From: Sulfuriflexus sp.
GTDB taxonomy: Bacteria > Pseudomonadota > Gammaproteobacteria > AKS1
Assembly: GCA_023134145.1 (NCBI GenBank)
Contig: JAGLUW010000021.1
Coordinates: forward strand, 1 to 34,089
Direction of reading: 5' to 3'
Length of the DNA stretch: 34,089 nucleotides
The first letter of the stretch is position 1. Every line of letters begins with the position of its first letter. Of the stretch, positions 17,499 to 25,352 are shown in pieces. A program made the position numbers and the translations under genes. The notes under the pieces were generated by a model, which saw nothing but the letters and a program-made list of their open reading frames with translations, was not told the origin of the DNA and made no database searches.

Positions 17499-17554
17499 AT
17501 TATGAAAAACCAAGATGACAGTTAGATGATAGAAATATGAAGTTTTAATGTATG
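17499..17554 (-). promoter_or_regulatory. Pho promoter of the porin gene (PhoB half-site array and -10)
   Basis: On the minus strand, half-sites with an 11-bp period are CATACAT, ACTTCAT, CTATCAT and CTGTCAT (17548-17554, 17537-17543, 17526-17532, 17515-17521). Then comes a 10-nt gap and -10 CATAAT (17499-17504). The two promoter-proximal copies are the best. The leader of about 40 nt has CGGAGA before the ATG at 17452. Confidence 0.7.
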
Positions 17555-17590
17555 TCATGTGACAAAACTATTACTGTCACAATATGACAA
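17552..17590. promoter_or_regulatory. Additional clustered PhoB-like half-sites upstream of the porin promoter
   Basis: Four TGTCA-type words lie in both orientations: ATGTCAT (17552-17558, +), GTGACAA (17559-17565, minus-oriented TTGTCAC), CTGTCAC (17574-17580, +; 22 bp from the first) and ATGACAA (17584-17590, minus-oriented TTGTCAT). They form an inverted pair TGTGACA...TGTCACA. They lie between the pstS terminator and the porin array. Binding is inferred. Confidence 0.4.
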
Positions 17591-17593
17591 GAT

Positions 17594-17622
17594 ATAAAAA
17601 AAGCCCCGCATAAACGGGGCTT
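17594..17622 (-). terminator. Rho-independent terminator of pstS
   Basis: On the minus strand, AAGCCCCG pairs with CGGGGCTT around a 6-nt loop, followed by a T-rich tail (TTTTTTTAT). It is about 30 nt after the pstS stop and keeps pstS transcription separate from the porin gene. Confidence 0.93.
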
Positions 17623-17653
17623 CTTATAACGATCCTTGTTTCGAATAACTAAG

Positions 17654-18610
17654 TTATTTTAACTTAGCTAATTCCTTTTCAACAATCTTTCTTGAAAGTG
17701 GTACATAACCATCTTTAACAACCACTTCCTGTCCTATTTTAGATAAAACCATTTTAACAAATTCGCGTTCTAAAGGAGCAAGCGCTTTATTAGGGTGCTT
17801 GTTCACGTAAACGTACAAGTAACGTGACAAAGGGTAAGTACCATTTGCCGCATTTTCTTTAGTCGCAGCAATAAATGGTTTACCTGGCTTCTTAGTTAAC
17901 GCAACCGCCTTAACACCTGAAGTTTTGTAACCAATACCTGAGTAACCAATACCGTTGATTGAAGCTGATACTGATTGAACAACTGAAGCTGAACCTGGTT
18001 GCTCATTTACGTTGGCCTTGTAGTCACCTTTACACAATGCTTTCTTTTTAAAGTAACCGTAAGTACCAGAAACCGAGTTACGACCAAAGATCTGGATGTC
18101 ACGACTAGTCCATGCACCACGCATTCCAAGCTTACCCCAACGAACGATATCTTCATCAGCACCACACTTGCGGTTTCTAGAAAAAATAGCATCAACTTGA
18201 GGAATGCTCATGCCTTTAACTGGGTTATCTTTATGTACATAAACCGCTAAGGCATCGATAGCAACTTTGATTGGTGTTGGCTTGTAACCAAAACGTTTTT
18301 CAAAGGATTCCAATTCTTTGCTCTTCATCTTACGACTCATTGGACCAAAGTTAGATGTGCCTTCAGTTAATGCCGGTGGTGCAGTAGAAGAACCCGCTGC
18401 CTGAATTTGAATGTTCACATTCGGGTAAAAACGTTTGTACTCTTCTGCCCAAAGCGTCATCAAATTAGCTAATGTATCTGAGCCAACACTTGAAATGTTG
18501 CCAGAAACGCCACTAGCACGTTGATAAGTAGGAAGTTCATTAGCCTGAATAGCTCCAGACATAAAAGATACGCTGCATAATGACAGCAATGCGATTACAG
18601 ATTTTTTCAT
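17654..18610 (-). CDS. pstS: Periplasmic phosphate-binding protein PstS
   Basis: This 318-aa protein has a signal peptide ([20 protein letters not shown], cleaved near QANE). The mature part has the phosphate-binding landmarks [36 protein letters not shown] and [13 protein letters not shown], with SISGIGY-like SINGIGYSG later. It binds phosphate and hands it to PstC/PstA. The ATG has AAAGGGG about 10 nt upstream. The gene has its own Pho promoter just after the phoR stop and its own terminator, which would allow far more PstS than permease. Confidence 0.97.
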   Translation of the reverse strand: MKKSVIALLSLCSVSFMSGAIQANELPTYQRASGVSGNISSVGSDTLANLMTLWAEEYKRFYPNVNIQIQAAGSSTAPPALTEGTSNFGPMSRKMKSKELESFEKRFGYKPTPIKVAIDALAVYVHKDNPVKGMSIPQVDAIFSRNRKCGADEDIVRWGKLGMRGAWTSRDIQIFGRNSVSGTYGYFKKKALCKGDYKANVNEQPGSASVVQSVSASINGIGYSGIGYKTSGVKAVALTKKPGKPFIAATKENAANGTYPLSRYLYVYVNKHPNKALAPLEREFVKMVLSKIGQEVVVKDGYVPLSRKIVEKELAKLK

Positions 18611-18674
18611 TTCAATACGCCCCTTTAGGAAAAGCGATAATTAATATAATTTCAGTTAGTGTATCTGGGAAAGT

Positions 18675-18730
18675 ATTCTGCTCTGTGCATATGACACAGG
18701 TGTGAATCATTTGTGACTGTTTTGTGACAT
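18675..18730 (-). promoter_or_regulatory. Pho promoter of pstS (four PhoB half-sites and -10)
   Basis: On the minus strand, four half-sites at exactly 11-bp period span 18691-18730: ATGTCAC, CAGTCAC, GATTCAC and GTGTCAT, with 4-nt linkers AAAA, AAAT and ACCT. Ten nt later is -10 CAGAAT (18675-18680). The array touches the phoR stop region (phoR ends at 18733). This is the clearest PhoB target in the window. Confidence 0.85.
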
Positions 18731-18732
18731 AT

Positions 18733-20034
18733 TCAGGTGTTGTTTATGACTATTCTTGCCTCAGGAAAATCACAGCGAAACTCACTACCTGTTCCTGCAG
18801 TACTTTTAATATTCAATTTCCCATCATGTCGTTGTAATACGTGCTTAACAATAGCAAGGCCTAGTCCTGTACCACCGGTATGCCGAGAACGTGCCACATC
18901 AACGCGATAGAAACGCTCGGTTAAGCGCTCGATATGATGAGCAGGAATACCCATACCTGTATCACGAACCGAAAAATGCGCGCCTTCGGCATCTTTAAAC
19001 CAATGAATATTGATCGCACCATGTGCCGGGGTGTAACGAACCGCATTAAATATCAGGTTTGAAAAAGCACTGCGTATTTCTATTTCATTACCACGCAGGT
19101 TAAGTGTCCGATCAATGTCAGCCGAAATGTCATGTTGCTGTTCAGCGGATAGTCCTTTAGCATCCTCAATAATGCTATCAAGCATTGCTGACATATTAAC
19201 TGTTTCATTTGCAGTATCAGTGCGTGCTGACTCAAGCCGTGATAGCTGTAACAAATCATCAACAATAGATTGTAAACGTGTCGATTGTTCATCAATACGC
19301 GCCAACATATTCTGATTCTCATCATTTGACAAAGATTCATCATCTCGCATCATTTCAACATAACCGTTGATCACTGTTAACGGAGTACGCATTTCATGCG
19401 AGACATTGGCAACAAAGTCACGGCGCATCTGTTTCAGATTTTGTAGTCGAGTAATATCACGACCAACTAATAATGTTTGATCATCGCCATAGGCGACTAA
19501 CCTAATCGACAAGGTTCTTGTTTTATTAACCGGTGAAACCACCAACAACGGTTCTTCATAATCAGCTTTTGTAATGTAATTAACCAACTGAGGATGACGA
19601 ACCAGATTTAACAAACGCTGACCTAAATCATGTTTGGTATGTATGCCTAACATTCTGGTCGCAGCACTATTACACCACTCGATACTGTTGTCATGGCTCA
19701 GTACAACAATGGCATTCGGCATGGCCTGTGCCGCTTCTTGGAAACGTGAGATGCGTTTAACTAAGCGTTTATGGCGGCGTTTATTACGTAAGCGGAATCG
19801 GTACAGACGCATAAACACATCTTCCCAGATGCCATGACTCTCCGGTGCATCACCTGTCAGTCGGCGTTCCATCCAATCTGAAAGACGATCCAATTGGTGC
19901 AGATGCCAGACAAGATAAATACCCAATCCCATTGACAGCCAGACAAAGAAATTTCCGAACAAGGTGTAACACAGCAGTACAACTACCAATAATAATAGTA
20001 ATCGCCAGAATTCTTCATCCAAGATACGATTCAA
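18733..20034 (-). CDS. phoR: Phosphate regulon sensor histidine kinase
   Basis: This 433-aa protein is the usual PhoR length. Two N-terminal transmembrane helices (about 10-45, no large periplasmic loop) precede a basic linker and a PAS domain (about 98-195, MPNAIVVLSHDNSIEWCN). The dimerisation/phosphoacceptor helix has FVANVSHEMRTPLTV (His213), and the ATPase domain has the N, G1 (VRDTGMGIP) and G2 (GGTGLGLAIVKHV) boxes. The start is TTG at 20034, 6 nt after the phoB stop, so the pair is probably coupled. It phosphorylates PhoB when phosphate is low and is held off by PstSCAB-PhoU. Confidence 0.96.
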   Translation of the reverse strand: MNRILDEEFWRLLLLLVVVLLCYTLFGNFFVWLSMGLGIYLVWHLHQLDRLSDWMERRLTGDAPESHGIWEDVFMRLYRFRLRNKRRHKRLVKRISRFQEAAQAMPNAIVVLSHDNSIEWCNSAATRMLGIHTKHDLGQRLLNLVRHPQLVNYITKADYEEPLLVVSPVNKTRTLSIRLVAYGDDQTLLVGRDITRLQNLKQMRRDFVANVSHEMRTPLTVINGYVEMMRDDESLSNDENQNMLARIDEQSTRLQSIVDDLLQLSRLESARTDTANETVNMSAMLDSIIEDAKGLSAEQQHDISADIDRTLNLRGNEIEIRSAFSNLIFNAVRYTPAHGAINIHWFKDAEGAHFSVRDTGMGIPAHHIERLTERFYRVDVARSRHTGGTGLGLAIVKHVLQRHDGKLNIKSTAGTGSEFRCDFPEARIVINNT

Positions 20035-20040
20035 GTTACG

Positions 20041-20727
20041 TTACCGTACTGAGAAACGATAGCCTGCGCCACGAACTGTCTGCACAAGTTTATTAAATTT
20101 AGGTGTAAGCGCTTTACGGAGTCGGCGAATATGCACATCGACCGTGCGCTCTTCAATATAAACATTACTACCCCAGACAAAATCAAGTATCTGCCCTCGG
20201 CTGTAAACTCGTTCTGGATGCGTAACAAAGAAATGTAGAATGCGAAATTCAGTAGGGCCCAGATCAAGTGGTTCGCCATCGGCAAATACGCGGTGGCTAT
20301 CTGGCTCGATACGTAGGCCATTAATTTCGATTGGCGCATCGGTTAACTGTGGATTAGTGCGACGCAGGATGGCCTTAATGCGAGCCGCTAATTCTTTTGG
20401 CGAGAACGGTTTACACAGGTAATCGTCGGCGCCCACTTCTAGACCGCGCACTCGATCATCTTCTTCGGCGCGAGCCGTAACCATAATGACAGGGATATCC
20501 TTAGTCAGTTTCTCCAACTTAATCGACCTAACAAACTCGATGCCACTTTCACCCGGTAACATCCAATCCACTATCATGATGTCAGGCAAGTCATCCATTA
20601 TCAGCTTACGCGCAACGCGCGTATCCTCTGCTTCGAAAGTGGTGTAGCCAGCCTTACTCAGCGCTAGAGCCATCATTTCACGAATCGGGGCTTCATCTTC
20701 AATCAATAAAACTTTCGGCGTCATCAT
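20041..20727 (-). CDS. phoB: Phosphate regulon response regulator
   Basis: This protein of about 229 aa has a receiver domain ([14 protein letters not shown]; phosphoacceptor D54 in [31 protein letters not shown]) and an OmpR-type winged-helix DNA-binding domain ([15 protein letters not shown], then [15 protein letters not shown]). It activates the pstS, porin, pstC and phoB promoters described here. I take ATG 20727 (or the adjacent 20724) because AAGAAGG lies about 10 nt upstream; ATG 20754 falls almost on the predicted transcript start. It is followed by phoR after 6 nt. Confidence 0.97.
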   Translation of the reverse strand: MMTPKVLLIEDEAPIREMMALALSKAGYTTFEAEDTRVARKLIMDDLPDIMIVDWMLPGESGIEFVRSIKLEKLTKDIPVIMVTARAEEDDRVRGLEVGADDYLCKPFSPKELAARIKAILRRTNPQLTDAPIEINGLRIEPDSHRVFADGEPLDLGPTEFRILHFFVTHPERVYSRGQILDFVWGSNVYIEERTVDVHIRRLRKALTPKFNKLVQTVRGAGYRFSVR

Positions 20728-20763
20728 AGTCCGCTTGCCTTCTTCACTGGGCATGAATGCAAT

Positions 20764-20808
20764 TTCATACGGGGATTCTATGACTCAGATATTACAGTAG
20801 TGTGACAA
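20764..20808 (-). promoter_or_regulatory. Pho promoter of phoBR (autoregulation)
   Basis: On the minus strand, three half-sites with an 11-bp period, TTGTCAC, CTGTAAT and GAGTCAT (20780-20808), are followed after 10 nt by -10 TATGAA (20764-20769). The predicted transcript start near 20757 supports the downstream phoB start codon. Confidence 0.65.
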
Positions 20809-20959
20809 AAATAAACTAACTGTCATATTTCATATATGGCATATGAAATGACTGGATCCAATAGAACATGATACTGGTGGAATAACTTCAGGGGGCAGGT
20901 CACCCTTGCTGGTTACAAAAAGCACCCAGCTAGAGCGAGCCTAAACTACACAAACTCGT
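20809..20959. other. Intergenic stretch with an 8-bp inverted repeat
   Basis: TTTCATAT (20828-20835) and ATATGAAA (20841-20848) form a perfect 8-bp inverted repeat with a 5-bp centre, adjacent to a CTGTCAT word (20819-20825). It lies between the phoB promoter and the end of the 78-aa gene and has no T-run, so it looks more like an operator than a terminator. Nothing else is evident in the stretch. Confidence 0.35.
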
Positions 20960-21196
20960 TTAGAAAGATTGTTCCGACTCTAATACAACCTGACCTTGAT
21001 TGTAGCGAGGCACAACCAAATCGAGGCAATCCCAATCTGTCATGCTAATAGTAATAGTTGAACCTTCAACATACTGGATCAACACGGCTTCTGGGCCTGT
21101 ATTTCCGAGCATAACCATTTTTACTTTCATCAGCTTACCAGTACGATTTATGTACCAATGACCTGGTCTTGGTTCCGTTATATCTGTATTGCTCAC
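20960..21196 (-). CDS. 78-aa protein of unknown function
   Basis: This small soluble protein starts with GTG, with GGGAG 6 nt upstream, which supports it being real. It has PRPGHWYINRTGKLMKVKMV, then VLIQYVEGSTITISMTDWDCLDL: a short beta-barrel-like pattern in which a 'GxWY...G...V' opening is followed by 'QY.(D/E)G...W..LDL'. Similar short proteins occur in other gammaproteobacteria, but I cannot name a function. It is upstream of phoB on the same strand, with about 150 nt between it and the phoB promoter, so it is probably a separate unit. Confidence 0.6.
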   Translation of the reverse strand: MSNTDITEPRPGHWYINRTGKLMKVKMVMLGNTGPEAVLIQYVEGSTITISMTDWDCLDLVVPRYNQGQVVLESEQSF

Positions 21197-21413
21197 GATG
21201 AACTCCCGATACTGCTTGTTTTATTATTTTAGGCACTTCTCAACTGTTAACAATTGTAACATTCTGTAAACTGCTGTTTCAAATAGATTTTTCAAGACAA
21301 CTTAGCCGTTTAGCTTGAGGTAAAACCTTACCAAGGAGACGCAGGTCATTACTGTTAAAGACATTATTCCAGTTTTCGTGTCGAAAATGACGACTCAAAA
21401 TCAAGTAATTTGC

Positions 21414-21437
21414 ACAAAAAACAACCTCCCGTACAAT
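21414..21437 (+). promoter_or_regulatory. Promoter of the thioredoxin-like gene
   Basis: TTGCAC, a 16-bp spacer and TACAAT (5 of 6 bases, ending at 21437) lie about 30 nt before the preferred ATG at 21469. The -10 overlaps the upstream in-frame ATG at 21436, which argues against that start. Confidence 0.5.
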
Positions 21438-21468
21438 GCCTTTTGCACAGAATTTCAGGATTGATTTA

Positions 21469-21819
21469 ATGGTAATTAACGAACAAATAATTTTTGATGT
21501 AACCGAAAGTGATTTTGATCAACGTGTTATTAATGCTTCAGCAAATAAACCTATTCTTGTCGATTTTTGGGCTGAGTGGTGTCCGCCTTGCCGAGCACTA
21601 ACACCCGTACTAGAAAAAATAACGCAACAATTAGAGGGACAAGTGTTGCTTGCCAAAGTAGAGGTGGATGACAATATGCATCTAGCTGGACGCTATGGAT
21701 TGCGCGGCTTCCCTACCGCGATTCTGTTTATTAATGGTGAAGAACAAGGTCGGTTTAGTGGTTTTAAGCCTGAAGCAGAAGTGATGAGTTTTCTTACGGA
21801 TAACAAGGCTATTAGTTAG
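21469..21819 (+). CDS. Thioredoxin-family protein with WCPPC active site
   Basis: This 116-aa single thioredoxin domain has active site W37-C38-P-P-C41 in VDFWAEWCPPC, followed by RALTPVLEK, and the cis-proline loop GLRGFPTAILF. It is cytoplasmic, with no signal peptide. The usual thioredoxin site is WCGPC; the Pro in place of Gly is more common in TlpA/DsbE-like proteins and may shift redox potential or partner choice. I take ATG 21469, with AGGA 8 nt upstream. It converges with the Cys-rich gene at 21827 with a 7-nt gap. Confidence 0.93.
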   Translation: MVINEQIIFDVTESDFDQRVINASANKPILVDFWAEWCPPCRALTPVLEKITQQLEGQVLLAKVEVDDNMHLAGRYGLRGFPTAILFINGEEQGRFSGFKPEAEVMSFLTDNKAIS

Positions 21820-21826
21820 GCTCGAA

Positions 21827-22054
21827 CTAATCATCTGAACAACAATCCCCCTTAGCCTCTAGCTGAATAGGTGGGCAAGGCACACTGCCATAAGAGCAGT
21901 ACACACAGCAATCACCCGGCTTAGGCTTCAACAGCTCTTTGCAGCCTTTGCACTCATAAAACCACTGACAAGCATCACTCGGCATGGTTTCTTTTTCTGC
22001 ATGGCCACAATGAGGACAGGTAATTACCGATTCAAGAATCACTTCATTATTCAC
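21827..22054 (-). CDS. Cys-rich GDCCVxC-type small protein
   Basis: This 75-aa protein has 11 cysteines: C13-PH-C16, C29, C35-KG-C38, the signature GDCCVYCSYG (C49, C50, C53), C60, and a C-terminal GDCCSDD. The signature is that of the GDCCVxC family, members of which in other organisms use selenocysteine in this motif; here it is encoded by ordinary Cys codons. Function is unproven; metal or thiol chemistry is likely from composition. The start is GTG. It is 18 nt after the DNA glycosylase gene on the same strand and faces a thioredoxin gene. Confidence 0.85.
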   Translation of the reverse strand: MNNEVILESVITCPHCGHAEKETMPSDACQWFYECKGCKELLKPKPGDCCVYCSYGSVPCPPIQLEAKGDCCSDD

Positions 22055-22072
22055 AACAACATCCCATCAATT

Positions 22073-22606
22073 TTATAGTTTATTTAATACTATTTTTAAT
22101 TTACCAAACCAATCAATCAGGTCATCCAATGAATATACGGCATTTGCAGGACTTGGATTTGGCGTAACAAATACCTTTGAACGACCTATCTGATAGTCCT
22201 GCAAGCCCCAATCAATCTTTGCTTTTTCTTCGCCGGTATATTTAAGAAAGTTCTGGTAGGCAACCTTACCGTGAAACCAACATAATTTCGGTTGATGGCG
22301 CAGTAGGTTTTCCTTCAGCAATGGTGACCAATGCTTATAATCTGCTGCCTTTAAATCAGAGACGCCCGGCGTAGTTCGCTTAACAACATCGGTGAAACCG
22401 ATTCGATATTTCTCTAATAACACTTGCATCGAAGCGGCTTCAGGCACTAACTCCTCATCAATCAAACCCGAACCATTAAGCGCCTTCCAAAAACGGTTTC
22501 GTGGATTACCAAAATAACACTGCGTTTCAACTGACAAAGGCGAAGGGTTGCAACCGATCGAAATGATATCAAGATTATCATCTAAGTAATCAAGCAAGCT
22601 ATCCAT
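22073..22606 (-). CDS. mug: Mug/TDG-type mismatch-specific DNA glycosylase
   Basis: This 177-aa protein is in the uracil-DNA glycosylase superfamily, closest by eye to Mug: motif 1 ISIGCNPSPLSVET (Asn20 in the place of the catalytic Asn), GNPRNRFWKAL, RIGFTDVVKRTTPGVSDL, CWFHGKVAYQNFL, and motif 2 VFVTPNPSPANAVYS. Mug removes uracil or other damaged bases opposite G. Compared with E. coli Mug (GINPGL and NPSGLN), both motifs have PSP where Gly-Leu is usual, so substrate range may differ. It is upstream of and close to the GDCCVxC gene. Confidence 0.8.
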   Translation of the reverse strand: MDSLLDYLDDNLDIISIGCNPSPLSVETQCYFGNPRNRFWKALNGSGLIDEELVPEAASMQVLLEKYRIGFTDVVKRTTPGVSDLKAADYKHWSPLLKENLLRHQPKLCWFHGKVAYQNFLKYTGEEKAKIDWGLQDYQIGRSKVFVTPNPSPANAVYSLDDLIDWFGKLKIVLNKL

Positions 22607-22641
22607 GATTTATCAATTCACTGCGTAACATTATTTGTAAC

Positions 22642-23385
22642 TTAATTTCCTGTGATAGCCTTGCTCTCAGTAACGACGAGGCGACGGTAAAAATCAACGT
22701 AGTTAAAAGGTCGTTGCTCCCTTTTACTTGATAAACCTAAGCTCCAACCCGTTGTTTCAAAATGATCGGCATGCAGCACCCCTACAAAATGTCCCCAGTG
22801 CGCAGAAGATACCGGCACTTGCCCATCGTTAGCCTCTTCACCAATATGTTTAGCTATCCATCTTAACCAGAATGGCAATTCCCTATTCGGTCGTGACGCA
22901 GCATATGAGGAATATTCAATATCGGCACGATCTAATATTTTTTTATTAAATTCTGCACATGCGGCAATGGTTAGATCATCTCCTGAATTACCAAATTGAT
23001 AACGAAATATCCGTGCTAACCAAGAACGTCCATGCATAACCCAATCTGCAAACAACGATCCCCTATGTGGCGTTGCAATCGTTATGATTTTTTTAATGCG
23101 CTTATCCTCAGGGTGCATATGCGCATAATAACGAGAATCAAGCCCGCCCATGCTATGCCCAATAAGGATAATTTTATCTTCGGGGACAGCCTCAATGACT
23201 GTCGTTAAAGCTTTCGATCGGATCTTTAAACTTTCTGCATTTGGCAAATCAGGAAAATACATCGGTATAGAAAGGCTTGCTAACTCAGGCTTTAGATTAC
23301 GAAAATATTCAGTAGACGAACCTAAAAGACTCGGTGGTCGAAACAAACCATGCACGAAAATAATAGCTACATTTTCATTTGTCAT
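22642..23385 (-). CDS. Lipase-like alpha/beta hydrolase
   Basis: This 247-aa protein has the lipase-type pattern: oxyanion strand VAIIFVHGLFRPPS, nucleophile elbow LIGHSMGGLDSRYYA (Ser nucleophile), IKKIITIATPHRGSLFADW, the acid-site region NDGQVPVSSAHWG, and the late HADHFETTGW for the catalytic His. There is no signal peptide, so it is cytoplasmic. It resembles triacylglycerol lipase/PGAP1-type hydrolases; substrate is unknown. It is 35 nt upstream of the glycosylase gene on the same strand. Confidence 0.85.
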   Translation of the reverse strand: MTNENVAIIFVHGLFRPPSLLGSSTEYFRNLKPELASLSIPMYFPDLPNAESLKIRSKALTTVIEAVPEDKIILIGHSMGGLDSRYYAHMHPEDKRIKKIITIATPHRGSLFADWVMHGRSWLARIFRYQFGNSGDDLTIAACAEFNKKILDRADIEYSSYAASRPNRELPFWLRWIAKHIGEEANDGQVPVSSAHWGHFVGVLHADHFETTGWSLGLSSKREQRPFNYVDFYRRLVVTESKAITGN

Positions 23386-23476
23386 GTTCGAACCGTCCCT
23401 AAGCCCTCACAATAGTAATAATATTTCATAATAATTCCTTCCTTGGCTTGCATTTTATCTTACTCTCTATTCATTC

Positions 23477-23950
23477 ATGCCATACTCTATCTATATGAAC
23501 GAACAAAGCAATCACTTTTGGGAAACCAAGACACTTGAAGAAATGACGTCAGAAGAATGGGAGTCTCTCTGCGATGGCTGCGGCCGTTGCTGCCTTAATA
23601 AACTCGAAGATATTGATACGGGTGAACTACATTTTACTAATGTGGCCTGCCGGTTACTTGATGATGACTCTTGTCGTTGTGAAAATTATTCTAAGCGCAA
23701 AAATCTTGTCCCTGAATGCTTAGTGCTTGATGCCGAATCAGTAAAAAACTCGACGGCCTTACCAAATAGCTGTGCCTATCGACGCTTAAGTGAAGGTAAA
23801 TCTTTATTGGCTTGGCATCCTTTAATCTGTGGTAATTCAGAAAAAATTCATAGTGTAGGAATATCCATACGTAGCAAAACAGTTTCAGAGCAATACATTC
23901 ATATAGACCAATTTGAAGATCATATTGTTGACTGGTTTGATGATGTTTAA
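23477..23950 (+). CDS. YcgN-family cysteine-cluster protein
   Basis: This 157-aa protein closely follows the YcgN family (CxxCxxCC zinc/iron chelating domain): FWETKTLEEMTSEEWESLCD, then GCGRCCLNKLEDIDTG, VACRLLDDDSCRCENYSKR, VPECLVLDAES, and NSCAYRRLSEGKSLLAWHPL. The clustered cysteines suggest Fe-S or zinc binding; the role is not established. The start could be 23477 or the second Met at 23495; neither has a clear ribosome site. Confidence 0.9.
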   Translation: MPYSIYMNEQSNHFWETKTLEEMTSEEWESLCDGCGRCCLNKLEDIDTGELHFTNVACRLLDDDSCRCENYSKRKNLVPECLVLDAESVKNSTALPNSCAYRRLSEGKSLLAWHPLICGNSEKIHSVGISIRSKTVSEQYIHIDQFEDHIVDWFDDV

Positions 23951-24094
23951 TCACCACGCGGAATTGATACCTCATATCTATTGAAAGTGGGTATTGGCTC
24001 ACATTTTAGCTACTTTAACTGGCGTTTATTCGCCACTAATGCTAAAAGAATCATAGGAATAGAAAATTATTTATGAGCCGGAGTAGAATCTAGG

Positions 24095-25345
24095 ATGAAA
24101 GAAAAACTTGAAATAGACGATCTCCGTAAAGGGATGTTTGTATGTGAATTAGACAGACCCTGGTTAGATTCACCATTCCTATTTCAAGGCTTCTTGGTTG
24201 ACACCGATAATGAAATGTCCGAGTTAAAGCAGCTCTGTAAATATGTTTATATCGACACAGAGAAAGGTAATGACACACAAGGTAACCAGCCTGCTCCAAA
24301 CTCTAATGACGAACCTAAAAAACAGTTTGAAGACAACGACCACGCATCACAGCGCCCTTACCTCACCAACTTCGAAGAAGAAATAAAACCTGCTGGCCGA
24401 CTACGCGATGAAGCGAATAGTTATATGGAAGAACTATTCGCAGAAATTCGTGCTGGTCATAGCATCGATGGTAATAAAACCCGTGAAATCGTTTCTGGCT
24501 TGGTCGCGAGTATCCTGCGCAACCCAGACGCATTGGTGTTACTCAATAACCTACGCGATAACAGCGAGTATGCCATTGCACATAGCCTCAATGTTTGTAC
24601 CTTGACGCTGGCTTTTGGTCGTTACCTTGGTTTAGACAAAGATGAACTCACCGAAATTGGTATGGGCGCACTGCTTCATGATGTTGGTGAGCTCCGCGTA
24701 CCTAAAGAGGTCATGTTAAAAGAAGGCCTTCTGAGTCGAGAAGAAAACCGAATCATGCAGACTCATGCGCAACATGGTGCAGACATTTTAACTCACAGTG
24801 ATGCAATTCCTTCTACGGCCATTGAAATAGCGCGTGCACACCATGAGCGTAGTAATGGACAAGGTTATCCTAAAGGACTGCCTGAAGCCGAAATCGCCTA
24901 TTTTGCACGCATAGTGGGCATTGTCGATGTTTATGATTCAGTCACAACCAGTCATAACCATCGCGAAAGTATTAATAGCACTGAAGCATTAAAGAATATG
25001 TATAACTGGCGAAATGAAATGTTCGATGGCGAACTTGTTGAACAGTTCATTCAATGCCTTGGCATTTATCCCGTTGGCAGCATTGTTGAATTAGATAATG
25101 GTGAAGTCGGTATTGTGATTGCAGTCGCGCTCGATAAACGCTTACAACCGAAGCTAATGCTTGTGCGTGACCAACTGAAAAAGGCCTATACACCACCTCG
25201 CATCATCAACCTCGCGTTACATACAGGTGATAACAAATCGAGTCGTTATGAAATTAACAAGGTATTAGAACCCGGTGATTACGGTATTGATCTGAAAAGC
25301 TATTTACTCAGAGAGATGCCCATCGAAATGCAACTTGTTCAATAG
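24095..25345 (+). CDS. HD-GYP domain protein (putative c-di-GMP phosphodiesterase)
   Basis: This 416-aa cytoplasmic protein has an N-terminal DUF3391-like part (about 1-60, DDLRKGMFVCELDRPWLDSP), a charged linker (60-95), and an HD-GYP domain (about 140-330): HSLNV, LLHDVGELRVPKEVM (H195, D196), QTHAQHGADIL, ARAHHERSNGQGYPKGL (G257-Y-P) and VDVYDSVTTSHNHR. HD-GYP enzymes hydrolyse c-di-GMP. The family's HDxGK is HDVGE here. A C-terminal part (about 330-416) follows the domain. GGAG lies 11 nt before the ATG. It converges with the cyclase gene, 7 nt apart at the stops. Confidence 0.93.
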   Translation: MKEKLEIDDLRKGMFVCELDRPWLDSPFLFQGFLVDTDNEMSELKQLCKYVYIDTEKGNDTQGNQPAPNSNDEPKKQFEDNDHASQRPYLTNFEEEIKPAGRLRDEANSYMEELFAEIRAGHSIDGNKTREIVSGLVASILRNPDALVLLNNLRDNSEYAIAHSLNVCTLTLAFGRYLGLDKDELTEIGMGALLHDVGELRVPKEVMLKEGLLSREENRIMQTHAQHGADILTHSDAIPSTAIEIARAHHERSNGQGYPKGLPEAEIAYFARIVGIVDVYDSVTTSHNHRESINSTEALKNMYNWRNEMFDGELVEQFIQCLGIYPVGSIVELDNGEVGIVIAVALDKRLQPKLMLVRDQLKKAYTPPRIINLALHTGDNKSSRYEINKVLEPGDYGIDLKSYLLREMPIEMQLVQ

Positions 25346-25352
25346 TTATTGC

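Noticed and set aside
20728..20754. Upstream ATG for phoB
   Set aside because: The predicted transcript start from the Pho promoter is about 20757, leaving no leader; ATG 20727 has AAGAAGG upstream.
21436..21468. Upstream ATG for the thioredoxin-like gene
   Set aside because: It overlaps the -10 hexamer TACAAT, while ATG 21469 has AGGA at 8 nt.
21827..22054. Selenoprotein in the GDCCVxC family
   Set aside because: The motif is encoded by ordinary Cys codons and the frame has no internal TGA, so this copy is the Cys form.
24018..24034. TGGCG/CGCCA hairpin after the YcgN-family gene as a terminator
   Set aside because: It is a short 5-bp stem with no T-run.
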